This document shows, piece by piece, positions 8,464 through 17,325 of a DNA stretch of 24,740 nt. The position numbers were made by a program, and so were the translations under genes. Below the pieces are notes generated by a model, which did no database searches, was not told the DNA's origin, and saw only the letters and a list, made by a program, of their open reading frames with translations. Source of the stretch: a virus; the IMG/VR virus record IMGVR_UViG_3300042890_000814, positions 1 to 24,740 of that record; one strand, 5' to 3'. Within the stretch, counting starts at the first letter, position 1. Every line of letters begins with the position of its first letter.

Positions 8464-9348
8464 TTACTTCAGTTCCTCAAATTTTCCGTTAGCTGCAAGG
8501 TCAATAAAGCCCAACTTACCTTTCTTCCAACAGTAGAACTTAGTGCCAAATCCACCAAAGTAGTAATCGTTTGGTTGGGGTAAAACGTCATCCTCGTCGT
8601 CTTTATTGTCACTTTTTTGTACCATAACCCCTGAGGCAATGTCCATGTTTACCACTATCTTTTGACCGTGATCGGCGCGAGTAAGTAGTACACGAACATG
8701 ACCTTTACCAAAGTTTGATGGATTTAATTTGTCCTGTATATTACGCTTCTCGTTGATAAATCGAGCGGCATCCGAATCCTTTTCGTGATGTTGGTCCTTT
8801 TTCAAGGGCTTATCCTCCGTTTTCACCATGTTGCCATGTTGGTCCACATGCTGGCGGGTGAGCGGCTTGCCTCCTGATTTGTAGGAGCCTAGACCGGTAA
8901 CACTACCCATTACAGAGCGTTCGGGTGGGTTCGCTCTGTCATGTTCAGCCTTCTTTGCAATGGCATAATCACGTTTATCGCGATTATCCAGTTTATCGTA
9001 CTGCGCTTGTGTGAGGTTCTGACTCGCCCATTGCTCTGAGGCAGAAGCCTTAGCTGTAGTAACGGCGAGTCCATTCATTGATACTTGTACTGGATTGCCA
9101 TCTACTGTTACGTTTCGTAACGTCTGTGATATAACAGATTGCACCATATCACGAATCATCCCTTCCTGAGAAGAAGGAGCGGTCATAACTGTGGATGCTG
9201 GACGTACGTCGGGCATCGGTGGGGGTTGTGACGCCGCTTCACCTCTCGGATCTTTCGATGTCCGTCCTTCTGTCTGATTACGAATTACGTCCATAGGACG
9301 AGTATCCGTATTAGCTGGTGCATGTGGTGGTGTGTTTAACTCGCTCAT
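8464..9348 (-). CDS. Hypothetical protein with disordered N-terminus
   Basis: A 294-residue protein. Residues 1-60 are Pro/Thr/Ser/Asp-rich and probably disordered. Residues about 120-215 are very rich in Lys, Asp, Arg and His, with repeated D-K-R and H motifs. The final 80 residues look folded and contain an acidic run (DNKDDEDD) followed by aromatic-rich YYFGGFGTKFYCWKKGK. No known domain is recognised. The start overlaps the DUF3431-like stop by four bases (ATGA), so the two are probably co-translated. It may be a virion or tail-accessory protein. Confidence 0.6.
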   Translation of the reverse strand: MSELNTPPHAPANTDTRPMDVIRNQTEGRTSKDPRGEAASQPPPMPDVRPASTVMTAPSSQEGMIRDMVQSVISQTLRNVTVDGNPVQVSMNGLAVTTAKASASEQWASQNLTQAQYDKLDNRDKRDYAIAKKAEHDRANPPERSVMGSVTGLGSYKSGGKPLTRQHVDQHGNMVKTEDKPLKKDQHHEKDSDAARFINEKRNIQDKLNPSNFGKGHVRVLLTRADHGQKIVVNMDIASGVMVQKSDNKDDEDDVLPQPNDYYFGGFGTKFYCWKKGKLGFIDLAANGKFEELK

Positions 9349-9941
9349 AGCTTATGTTGGAATACATTACCCCAATGACCTTCGATAAGGTGGCCAAAAC
9401 TGTAGTCTGGCTTTCTCGCAGCTTCGAGTAACTTCTCGTAATACTCTTTTGGCATAGCTAGAATAACTTCGCGAGTCACGTAGAATTGAGCACCTACTGA
9501 GAATCCAATACCGTTTGGGTAGCTAGAAGACCCCCAGCAATCTTTTAAGATCTGATCTATAATACTATTTGGCGTGGGGTTTAGACCTGCTGATTTGTAT
9601 TGGCGACCTAAATAGCTTATAGGATCTGGGAACTTTGCGTCCCCAAAGAACATCTCCAGTAGCTGGGGTATGTACGTATACGCATGGGGCCAAGGATCGG
9701 ATTGCAAGAAGACGGTTACAGGGTGCAGGTTATCATAGTTTTCAACGATAAAATTGAGGTAGTGCCCTGCTTCACGCCCACCGTTAGGTATGCTAATAGT
9801 GCGATCTGCTGTGGGTACGTCTGCAATACTGCCGCTATTGCTAACAGTAATAACGTATTTTCGTTTAGCCTTTTTAGGGAGGTAATCTAGCCACGCTAGC
9901 GACTCCCGATGTGAGGCTAGTACTATTTCAAAATTTTTCAT
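9345..9941 (-). CDS. DUF3431-like protein
   Basis: A 198-residue protein that matches, from memory of the family, the DUF3431 pattern: an N-terminal strand EIVLASHRE, then NGGREAGHYLNFIVENYD near residue 53, VTVFLQSDPWPH near residue 75, FSVGAQFYVTREVI near residue 147, a YYEKLL helix, and a final GHWGNVF motif. The family occurs in fungi and bacteria; its function is not established, and its layout resembles sugar-transfer enzymes only loosely. No signal peptide is seen. It sits between a serine-rich structural protein (upstream, 18 bases away) and an unknown protein with which it overlaps. Modification of a virion protein or a host glycan is a reasonable but untested idea. Confidence 0.75.
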   Translation of the reverse strand: MKNFEIVLASHRESLAWLDYLPKKAKRKYVITVSNSGSIADVPTADRTISIPNGGREAGHYLNFIVENYDNLHPVTVFLQSDPWPHAYTYIPQLLEMFFGDAKFPDPISYLGRQYKSAGLNPTPNSIIDQILKDCWGSSSYPNGIGFSVGAQFYVTREVILAMPKEYYEKLLEAARKPDYSFGHLIEGHWGNVFQHKL

Positions 9942-9959
9942 GCGAGAAAAAAGCTATGC

Positions 9960-12053
9960 TTAGATTGCAGGAATGTAAACCTCAATAATTTCAGTAACCC
10001 AAATACCGTACTTCCAGTGTTCGGCTTGACGAGATACTTCAAACCACCCCTCTACAAGGGTTGGGGGGATTGTCGCAGGGACGGATATTGTTTGGTTGTC
10101 AGGAAGAATAATTTCTATGGCGTCGTGTAGACACTTTGGGATAGACAGACTGAAAATAGTCTTCCCTATGGAGACGGATGTGGACGAACTAGTCGAAGAT
10201 GAGTTGCTGGTATTTGTCCCCACGGAGATACTACCACTTGTTCCCGTACTCTTAGAATAACTCGTACTTGTTTGAGAGCCATCGCTAATTGAGTAGTTAG
10301 TAGAATTAGACGTACCGAACTGGTACGAAGTGCCGGAGGAAGCCGAAGTTCCGCTACTTTCTGTTGTACCAGTACTCGTACTAGTACCAGAGCTCGTACT
10401 ACTACCAGACGAAGCACTTGCCGAAATACTTGAAGAGGTACTAGATCCCGATTGTGTTCCAGAATTACTACTTGAATTAGTCCCCTGACTATTACCATTA
10501 CTATCTTGAATAGTTGAACGGGTGATCGTAGGATCTCCCACGAGGGGCACACCACTATCTGATGTAGTAGTAATATCCTTCGAGCTACCAACACTTGAAG
10601 AAACCGATTCACTACTGCCCGAACTAGTACTCGAACTAGAGCCGGACGAAGTACTTGCACTGGTACTATTGCCAGTATTAAAATTATTAGAGGTCTGCTG
10701 ACTAGCCTGCGTACCTGAAGAAGAGTTGAAGCTAACGCCACTATTAGTACCGTTACTGCTAGATGACGAGTTGCTAGTACTTGAGCTATTGTTGGACGAA
10801 TTGGATGTACTGCTGCTCGATCCGCTGCTCTCGTTATTAGATTCGGAAGTGTTAGTGGACTGATTATTGCCCTCACTACTGGAGATCGAGATGCTCGTAC
10901 CCGACGATGTTGAGATCGTTTGCGATGAAGCCGTGTACTCGATTGCAGATTGGAACGACTCTGTGCCATAAGGCACACGAAGGTTTGTTGGATCGTAGTC
11001 GGCGGGTGTACCGAAGGAAAACTTACGAGTAAACTTCGCCTTGAGCGGACCATCAGGCACACGCTTAAATGTAGGTACGGCAACCCAACGCTCGGTGCCA
11101 ACGATAGCAATCGACTCAAGGATGTCGGGCAAATTCTCACGGCGAAGACCGTACCATACTTGATCTTCAGGCAATGAGACTAGTCTAGTCTGAGTCTTCC
11201 ACGAACGCCATTGGTCTTTTGGTTCAACCTCAACCGCGATAAGCTCTGCACCGTTTTGGGTAATCTCACCTTCAACTGAACCTGCCTCGACGATCTGGCG
11301 TGTGTAGTCGAATATCACACCGTAACGTGAGTCAATCTGATTTCCTTCAAGCGTCGGGTAGTTGGGATTCCCATTCTCATCTACAGGCGCACGAACGATA
11401 CTTTGGACACTTTTCCCGTTACCCAATGAGGTAGTGGAGGCTTCGATAATTCCAAAGCCTGTTTCTGATTGTAACCCTTCAGCGACGATATGGTCTCGTT
11501 TAGTAGCAAGAATGCCACCGAAGTCATTAGTAGTAAGATCGCTAATGGCTACGTCAGAGAGATCGACGTAGACATGCTTCTCCGTAACAAAAATTGAATC
11601 CAGTTCCTTCTCGCCTGTGCGTGATTGGATTTTCTCGAAGAACGTGTATGTGCCATTAAATACCCCAGCGGGAACGTCAGGCATTACAGTATCCAGTTCA
11701 GGGGATTCCTGAACAAAGTCGTCACGGAGCGTTAGATAGGTGCGAACAACGGAGTCGTACTTTACCCCTCTAATTTCAGTCTTGGAATACTCCCAGTTAT
11801 AGAGGTCTTGGTTGGCTCGATCCGCTGCGTAGAAGAATTCAAAGATCTCATTACGCTCGATGTCCACAGGTTTAATGTAGACTAGCTGGTGGTTAGGCCA
11901 CTTTACAGCATTAGGGTGTGGTGTGCCGTATGCAGGAAACTCGGAGCGGTTACAGTCTCGGATTTCGCTGAAAAGAATATCGGCAATTAAGGGCGTAGGC
12001 AGTATCTTACGATCCTGCCGATACGGAGCTTGGGGTAATTGAGAGACAGCCAT
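9960..12053 (-). CDS. Structural/tail protein with large Ser-rich insert
   Basis: A 697-residue protein if the ATG at 12053, four bases after the upstream stop, is used. The frame can extend to a TTG at 12098, but that would overlap the previous gene by 41 bases. The N-terminal ~380 residues are globular and contain a pattern I associate with a phage structural family (HPNAVKWPNHQLVYIKP, then YAADRANQDLYNWEYS near residue 75). About 255 residues (DNA 10170-10935) are then almost purely Ser, Thr, Gly and Asn. A conserved-looking C-terminal ~70 residues follow (LPDNQTISVPATIPPTLVEGW). No sortase signal, signal peptide or membrane segment is seen, so this is a virion protein rather than a host cell-wall adhesin. 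The insert is probably an extended stalk or linker and could be glycosylated. Confidence 0.65.
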   Translation of the reverse strand: MAVSQLPQAPYRQDRKILPTPLIADILFSEIRDCNRSEFPAYGTPHPNAVKWPNHQLVYIKPVDIERNEIFEFFYAADRANQDLYNWEYSKTEIRGVKYDSVVRTYLTLRDDFVQESPELDTVMPDVPAGVFNGTYTFFEKIQSRTGEKELDSIFVTEKHVYVDLSDVAISDLTTNDFGGILATKRDHIVAEGLQSETGFGIIEASTTSLGNGKSVQSIVRAPVDENGNPNYPTLEGNQIDSRYGVIFDYTRQIVEAGSVEGEITQNGAELIAVEVEPKDQWRSWKTQTRLVSLPEDQVWYGLRRENLPDILESIAIVGTERWVAVPTFKRVPDGPLKAKFTRKFSFGTPADYDPTNLRVPYGTESFQSAIEYTASSQTISTSSGTSISISSSEGNNQSTNTSESNNESSGSSSSTSNSSNNSSSTSNSSSSSNGTNSGVSFNSSSGTQASQQTSNNFNTGNSTSASTSSGSSSSTSSGSSESVSSSVGSSKDITTTSDSGVPLVGDPTITRSTIQDSNGNSQGTNSSSNSGTQSGSSTSSSISASASSGSSTSSGTSTSTGTTESSGTSASSGTSYQFGTSNSTNYSISDGSQTSTSYSKSTGTSGSISVGTNTSNSSSTSSSTSVSIGKTIFSLSIPKCLHDAIEIILPDNQTISVPATIPPTLVEGWFEVSRQAEHWKYGIWVTEIIEVYIPAI
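10170..10935 (-). repeat. Low-complexity Ser/Thr/Gly/Asn-coding tract
   Basis: About 255 codons are dominated by Ser, Thr, Gly and Asn with short irregular motifs such as SSGTS and SNSS. The tract is interrupted once near 10530-10590 by GVPLVGDPTITRSTI. Several Ser codons (AGT, TCG, AGC, TCT) are mixed, so the repeat is conserved at protein rather than DNA level. Confidence 0.9.
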
Positions 12054-12057
12054 TAGG

Positions 12058-14118
12058 TTAAGGATTGTAGCGAATGTAGCTAATAGTGTGCGAGTCAACC
12101 GTGTTGGAGCTATAAATTGTGAAGCCCGTTCCAGCGGTCTTCTGTACGGAAATACGATTTAGGGTAGACGGTGTATTAGTAACAAGCACATCACTAGCGA
12201 TTTTAAGTCTAGGAAACATTACATTAGTTTCAACACCATTGACATAGATAGACTGCGGAACTACTGTTGAAGGATACTCCAAGAGAGTTGGGTTCATTGG
12301 GAACTGTGGAAAATAGTTAACAAAGGTCGATGGCACGAATCCTCCATCAAACCAGTAGCACTTCTCGTTAGGCACTGTATTGAAATAAGGATTGTAATTT
12401 GAACTACCAACAACAAAAGAATCACCCTTTGGGGAATCAACACCCCAAGCAGACATTTGTAAGTTTCTAGGTATGATAGCTTTCATACCGCCAAGTTGTA
12501 TCGGATCAATAATCATAGTCCCACCCCTGCCCACCCCCCATGTATAAGCCTCCAGTACTCTAATCTTGTTACCGCTGTCCCTTGTGCAGTAAGCTAAATC
12601 ATATTGAGCTTCAACGTCGTAGTTCCAAAGGCCACGTTTTTTTAACATAACTTCAGATTCCCAGAACGAATGACCTATATCTACTGGGTCTGGGGGCCCA
12701 TCACCACCTCTGAATAGCGCAATAAAATCAGTAGCTGACACGGAATACGCTGCATCAGTAAAGAAAGAAAGCGCCGCGTCTAGTGCTTTTTCGTTATAAG
12801 GATCGAGCGCGTAGTACTTAGACCCAGTATACTCTACAAGTTCTGTGGCTACGACAACCGACCCACCGGAAGTATCTTTAATACACCATTCGATCACAAG
12901 ATCGTCAGCACTGCCCATAGCACCAGTAGAAGTTCCCATGAACTCCTGAGTTGCAACAACAATCGAAGACGTTGTAATCGCAGAGTCGGCAACTGTTGCC
13001 ACTCCACTATTCACCGTGACGCGACCGGACTTGAAACCTAAAGCATTTACAGCAAGAGGAGCAGTAACTGCGCCAGTTCCTCCTTGGGCAATAGCCACAG
13101 TAGGGAGGTCCGTCGAGGCAATCGTACGGAAAGTTGGGTTTGCATTGGCACCAGATACGGGTCCGGCGTAAAAAGTCTTCGTGACTTGGGGTGATACCGT
13201 GGTAAGAGAGTCTAGTTTGGTCTTATCAGTGGACGAAAAGTAACCGTTCTGAGAAGTCGTCGCAGCCTGAATCGACAATGCTGGAGCAGTAGTGCCCGTC
13301 TTAACTAATGGCGACGATACTGTCACATCAGTGATTGAAGCTCCCGCAGTAACCCCATTGAGTTTGGTCTTATCGGCAGCGGACATATAGCCCAATACCG
13401 AAGTAGTTGCGGTAGACGCCGTAAGACTATCCAGTTTGTTCTTATCAGCAGCAAGCATATAGCCATCCGTGCTGGTGGTTACCGCAGGTAGGCTGATAGT
13501 CGGGGCTGTGGTACCTGTCTTGACCAAAGGTGCAGCGACAGAGACAGTGCTAACGGCTGCACCGGAAGTAACCGAATCTAGTTTAGTCTTATCGGAAGAA
13601 GAAAGATAACCATTAAGGGTTGTCGTAGCTGCTGAAACCCCCAATGTTTGGATGCCGCCACTACTCACAGTAGTCAGTGGAGACGATACCGCAATGGAGT
13701 TTGCCGTAGCACCAGTAGTAATCGACGCTAACTTCTGAAATTGAGATGCTGTCATATACCCATCCGCAGTAGCGGATGAGGCTGGTAATCCAATCGTGGG
13801 GTTACTAGTTCCAGTTTTAGTTATCGGAGCAGAGACAGATAGAGACAGAATCCCGTTATCTATACCGCCAATAGTATTGATGATGTCGCTAATATCAGAC
13901 GTGTTATCAGCAATAGCTGTAGTATGACTTTCAAGCGTAGTAATATGTGCCGCAGAAGCTAGACCGCTAATAGCATTAGTAGCTAGCGGAATAGGGTCGG
14001 ACCCGCCTACTCCATGGGAGCTGGCGTGGGGCGCAGGAGTAGCTACGCCGACATCGGATAGCGTGATTGAGATCTCGTTGTCGCCGGAAACAGTAATTTG
14101 GTAGGGGTCGCTAGGCAT
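12058..14118 (-). CDS. Tail fibre protein with repeated shaft
   Basis: A 686-residue fibre. The N-terminus has HASSHGVGGSDPI near residue 31, a frequent phage-fibre motif. From about residue 95 to 330 the shaft is built from repeats of the form T-x-x-GYMSAADKTKLDSVT-x-GA alternating with SSPLVKTGTTAP, a common trimeric fibre pattern. FYAGPVSGANANPTF and IAQGGTGA near residues 335-365 are further typical fibre motifs. The C-terminal ~300 residues are aromatic-rich and unrecognised; they are the likely receptor-binding part. The ATG at 14118 lies four bases after the stop of a small adaptor-like gene, suggesting the two are made together. Confidence 0.88.
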   Translation of the reverse strand: MPSDPYQITVSGDNEISITLSDVGVATPAPHASSHGVGGSDPIPLATNAISGLASAAHITTLESHTTAIADNTSDISDIINTIGGIDNGILSLSVSAPITKTGTSNPTIGLPASSATADGYMTASQFQKLASITTGATANSIAVSSPLTTVSSGGIQTLGVSAATTTLNGYLSSSDKTKLDSVTSGAAVSTVSVAAPLVKTGTTAPTISLPAVTTSTDGYMLAADKNKLDSLTASTATTSVLGYMSAADKTKLNGVTAGASITDVTVSSPLVKTGTTAPALSIQAATTSQNGYFSSTDKTKLDSLTTVSPQVTKTFYAGPVSGANANPTFRTIASTDLPTVAIAQGGTGAVTAPLAVNALGFKSGRVTVNSGVATVADSAITTSSIVVATQEFMGTSTGAMGSADDLVIEWCIKDTSGGSVVVATELVEYTGSKYYALDPYNEKALDAALSFFTDAAYSVSATDFIALFRGGDGPPDPVDIGHSFWESEVMLKKRGLWNYDVEAQYDLAYCTRDSGNKIRVLEAYTWGVGRGGTMIIDPIQLGGMKAIIPRNLQMSAWGVDSPKGDSFVVGSSNYNPYFNTVPNEKCYWFDGGFVPSTFVNYFPQFPMNPTLLEYPSTVVPQSIYVNGVETNVMFPRLKIASDVLVTNTPSTLNRISVQKTAGTGFTIYSSNTVDSHTISYIRYNP

Positions 14119-14122
14119 CTTG

Positions 14123-14482
14123 TTAGACGTTATTGGTTCGGTTTTGGCGTACAGTTACGGTCCCTTCGAGTAGGCGGGTAGTCTTACCCCCACTAATCAT
14201 AAAGACATCATACTCATAAGCGATAGGCTGATTAAGTACTTTCGTTTGGGCTGCTGTTAAAGAGATCGTAGCCTTGCCGTCGGTGCCCCCACCAGTAAAA
14301 CCGATTGTGAACTGCAATGCTCTCTTCTTTGTCAAAGTTTCACGGACGTCGCCCGTAAAAGTAGCATCAGCATTGAGGCCATTGGTCAGGTCAATAACGG
14401 CACCACTATTATCCTTTAACGTCATTACTAACGCAAAGGTCGCAGCTCTATCGATAATCAGGTTGTACTTTCCGGCGATCAT
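14123..14482 (-). CDS. Small beta-domain adaptor protein (BppU-N-like)
   Basis: A 119-residue protein with strands typical of the Ig-like N-terminal domain of phage baseplate/fibre adaptors: YNLIIDRAATFALVMTLKDNSG, then GKATISLTAAQTKVL, a Y-x-Y-D-V strand, and LLEGTVTVRQNRTNNV at the end. It is a paralogue of the 111-residue protein at 18568-18903: both share YNL-x-I-x-R at the start, DG/GDGT-x-x-x-SL in the middle and EGxVTVxxNxTNV at the end. Each copy lies immediately upstream of a fibre gene. Role as fibre attachment protein is inferred from fold pattern and position. Confidence 0.6.
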   Translation of the reverse strand: MIAGKYNLIIDRAATFALVMTLKDNSGAVIDLTNGLNADATFTGDVRETLTKKRALQFTIGFTGGGTDGKATISLTAAQTKVLNQPIAYEYDVFMISGGKTTRLLEGTVTVRQNRTNNV

Positions 14483-14503
14483 AGTTTCAAAAATTTCAAA
14501 GGG

Positions 14504-14749
14504 TTACCACTTTACTTTGTTAGCCCAGTAGGCAGCACTTAGGACTCCTTTGGAGATATTCTTGGCGTGGCGAGACTTGAAAGCGGCCCGACGTTTACGG
14601 TAAGCTTCACTCTCACCTTCTTTCTTTGGGGAACCTTTAACGCCTTGCTGACCAAAACGGATAATCTTCTCCGTACCACCGCTGCACGCTTTTACAACGT
14701 GGGATTTAGTTGGGTGGTTCGAAGTAGTACGCGGCTTATTACAAGCCAT
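14504..14749 (-). CDS. Small conserved basic phage protein
   Basis: An 81-residue Lys/Arg-rich protein beginning MACNKPR. It carries the string IIRFGQQGVKGSPKK, then R-K-R-R-x-x-x-K-x-R-H, and ends SAAYWANKVKW. I recognise this type as a recurring small phage protein of unknown function, probably virion- or DNA-associated because of its charge. The ATG at 14749 is preferred because AAGGA lies four bases upstream; an in-frame ATG at 14767 would add six residues. It lies between the tailspike and the second adaptor/fibre pair. Confidence 0.7.
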   Translation of the reverse strand: MACNKPRTTSNHPTKSHVVKACSGGTEKIIRFGQQGVKGSPKKEGESEAYRKRRAAFKSRHAKNISKGVLSAAYWANKVKW

Positions 14750-14863
14750 CTTATCCTTGTCGAGCATTGAATTGAGATGTTAGCACCAGAAGACAGTGGG
14801 TGCAAGCGTTTCGTCGGTTGGTCGCGGGATATTATTTGGGGTGGGTCAATGATTGATCTTATG

Positions 14864-16762
14864 CTAGTAAACAAGCCCAGCATTTACGAGATAATTTCCT
14901 ACGATAGTAACATTCGAATTAAATGTTTTATTCGAGCTTGCAGATGACGACAGAACAGTTCTTGCGCTATTGGCAGTAATTGAATTTGTTCCACTACTAG
15001 TATAGAAAAACGGATCACCGTGAAGTCGCAAAAGCTTGTTGGTTCCAGTTGTTGTTGTGAAACTTATGCACGGATTACTTGAATAAGTCATTGCACGCCC
15101 ACCCCTAATAGTTGTTAGGTTAGTTACAATACTATCCCCGTATTCAAATGAAAAGAATGTGCAATTATTAGTTGCATCAACAAGAGTTTCATAGTCAATT
15201 CCTAAAGTCCCACCAACAACTAGAAAGCATTTTGTTCCAAAGCATTGGATCGTCTGACAAACGCAACTGAACTGTGCGTAGGAATTGTTTGTTGGCATGT
15301 CAACCATTCTAGCGCAATAAGTAAAAGGAACTCTGTAATTTACATTGCTGCTGGTTCCAGCACAATACGCGATTGTTGAAGTCATAGCATAAACAGTTCC
15401 CGCTTCAACAACAAGCACACCAGTTGAAACGTCAAAGATTTTTGCGCTGTTGGAGATTGTCAGAATTGAATAGCATTCAATCGAACACAGTTGATTGGAA
15501 GTTGTGCCACCAGACTGCTGCCAGAATTTGGTTGTTGATCCTGAAACATTGAACTGACCACCCCCACTGATTACTTTGGATTGACCAACCGATAGAGTGA
15601 AAACGGGTGCGCTAGCAACACTACAGTTTACAACCACGCCCTCTTCAAGATGCAGGTTTCCTTCGTTATCAAGATTGATCGTGCTTGTGATCGAGTAGGT
15701 TCCAGCACGAACACGGACTGTGTCGCCAATAGCAGATGCAGTCATCGCCGCGCCAATAGTAGCGAACGGAATCGACATGCTGTATTTGCTAGTAGTTCCT
15801 CTTGTATCGTTTCCAGTTACAGCATCTACAAAGATTGTTCTGCCAGTGATTTGTTCAACAGACACAACTTTGTTCTTCCAAAGTTGTGTTGAATTTTCCC
15901 ATGTGAGGACTTGACCATCAGAGAGATTACTTATAGCAACGTCGTGCAGCTCGTTAAGCTCAAATCCATTTTGGACTTTAACGAAAATATCGGCAAGAGT
16001 ATTACCATTAATGCGTGTAACATACCCTAAAAACACTAAGTTATTTGGAGCTGTTGGCTTATTCGCTAAACCAAAAATCAATCCTCCAGCAGTTGTTGGT
16101 GATAACCAGATCGGATCACCTTCGACTATACCGTGACCAGACCCTAAGTTGATTGATAATCCAGTCAAATCACCGTCAGTTACCACATAACCAAAACCAT
16201 TTGTTGCGATATTTTGTAGCGCAATGCCGAGCGTCTTACTCGATGTTGATTCAATGTTGGCTTGTGCAAGTGTGACTAACTTGTTAGCTCCCGACGCGCC
16301 AGAAATATAAACGGCCTGCCCAGCGGTAATTGGCACACTAGCCTTAACGTAAATTTCTGAGTTCGTTACTGATCCATTCGCATTCTGAGTTAATGCAACG
16401 TATCCAGTTTTGTCTGGCAGGGTCCATGCTCTTGCTCCAGTCAACGTAGCGTTGTCAATGGTTCCCGTAAAACTACCATTAGGCAACAAGAATGCTCCAG
16501 CAGAAACATTGGAAGATGCATCGCGGATTGCAATAGTTGATGCAGTTGCAGACGTAGACCCTGATGTTGCGCCAGCAATGGTTGTTCCGTTGCCAAAAAT
16601 GTAACCAGCTAAATTTGTGCTTGTGCTGGTCGTGATTGTTCCGGATGCGCCAGCAGGGCCCGCAGGTCCAGTGGGGCCAACTGCTCCGTTTATGGTCAGA
16701 TGCGCGCTGTCTGTACCAGTTACAGTTAGTTTGTTCGGGGTGGTGGAAGGTGTGTTAGCCAT
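14864..16762 (-). CDS. Tailspike with collagen-like tip and beta-helix domain
   Basis: A 632-residue fibre or tailspike. It begins with a head segment containing a collagen-like stretch (GPTGPAGPAGASG, residues 29-41), then a shaft of short strands with motifs such as WTLPDKTGYVAL. From about residue 310, IFVDAVTGNDTRG, PFATIGAAM and GDTVRVRAGTYSI mark the entry into a right-handed parallel beta-helix of the pectin-lyase-like type. That fold is common in receptor-binding or glycan-cleaving tailspikes. No specific catalytic residues can be assigned. The ~96 bases between its stop and the next gene show only a weak GCACC/GGTGC hairpin. Confidence 0.82.
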   Translation of the reverse strand: MANTPSTTPNKLTVTGTDSAHLTINGAVGPTGPAGPAGASGTITTSTSTNLAGYIFGNGTTIAGATSGSTSATASTIAIRDASSNVSAGAFLLPNGSFTGTIDNATLTGARAWTLPDKTGYVALTQNANGSVTNSEIYVKASVPITAGQAVYISGASGANKLVTLAQANIESTSSKTLGIALQNIATNGFGYVVTDGDLTGLSINLGSGHGIVEGDPIWLSPTTAGGLIFGLANKPTAPNNLVFLGYVTRINGNTLADIFVKVQNGFELNELHDVAISNLSDGQVLTWENSTQLWKNKVVSVEQITGRTIFVDAVTGNDTRGTTSKYSMSIPFATIGAAMTASAIGDTVRVRAGTYSITSTINLDNEGNLHLEEGVVVNCSVASAPVFTLSVGQSKVISGGGQFNVSGSTTKFWQQSGGTTSNQLCSIECYSILTISNSAKIFDVSTGVLVVEAGTVYAMTSTIAYCAGTSSNVNYRVPFTYCARMVDMPTNNSYAQFSCVCQTIQCFGTKCFLVVGGTLGIDYETLVDATNNCTFFSFEYGDSIVTNLTTIRGGRAMTYSSNPCISFTTTTGTNKLLRLHGDPFFYTSSGTNSITANSARTVLSSSASSNKTFNSNVTIVGNYLVNAGLVY

Positions 16763-16790
16763 TAAGATTCTTTAGAGTAGCGAACTTTGT

Positions 16791-17324
16791 TCAGTACTTA
16801 ATTCGTAGTTCTCCTGTAGAGGTGCGGTAGACGGACCCAGTAGCTAGAGAAGCTGCTGCGGTATTACTTGCATAAACAGGCAAAGCAGATAAAATAACTG
16901 AAGCGTTAGAACTTGTAACGGGGCCGGTGAAAGTTTGAGTATCAGAGAAAGTTTGGGCGTTAGACGTGAGGGCTACAGTGCCAGAAAGAGGAGGCATTAG
17001 CCAATAGTGTCCGCTAACATCGTTTGTTTCCTGATAGTAAATATATCCATTAGCAATATTTGAATTATTTACATTTGAATTCAAGAAGTTAATAAAAGAA
17101 AACTCCAAACTTGGGTCAGCCTCCACAGTTAAACCTTTACAAAAAAGTCCTCCTGCTGAATCTCTAACGGCGATAGAGTTAGAAGAAGCCTCAGTATCGT
17201 TCTCTAGTGTGGCTAGGTGTGTCCACCTACCTTTCAGAGACTCGTAGAGCCACCTATTTAAGTTCTCATCTACCCACGGAGTTTCCGTATATGCTTGAGT
17301 GTTTGTAGGGAAAGTTAAAGTCAT
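16791..17324 (-). CDS. Short tail fibre protein
   Basis: A 177-residue protein from ATG 17324, one base after the stop of the protease-fibre gene (TAAAATG); an in-frame TTG at 17354 is a less likely start. It has SNSIAVRDSAGGLFCKGLTV near residue 48, PPLSGTVALTSNAQTFSDTQTF near residue 112, and the ending LPVYASNTAAASLATGSVYR-T-STGELRI, a familiar phage fibre C-terminal motif. It lacks the collagen-like head of its neighbours, so it may be a secondary fibre or a tip that joins another one. Confidence 0.7.
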   Translation of the reverse strand: MTLTFPTNTQAYTETPWVDENLNRWLYESLKGRWTHLATLENDTEASSNSIAVRDSAGGLFCKGLTVEADPSLEFSFINFLNSNVNNSNIANGYIYYQETNDVSGHYWLMPPLSGTVALTSNAQTFSDTQTFTGPVTSSNASVILSALPVYASNTAAASLATGSVYRTSTGELRIKY

Positions 17325-17325
17325 T

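Noticed and set aside
10166-11140. Minus-strand frame of 324 codons in another phase inside the Ser-rich gene
   Set aside because: It arises from the low-complexity Ser/Thr codons read out of phase, giving an Arg/Leu/Val-rich product without motifs.
9960-12053. Host cell-wall serine-rich adhesin
   Set aside because: There is no signal peptide, LPXTG or membrane anchor, and the gene lies in a phage tail cluster.
12054-12098. Extended N-terminus of the Ser-rich protein starting at TTG 12098
   Set aside because: It would overlap the upstream fibre gene by 41 bases, while an ATG lies four bases after that gene's stop.
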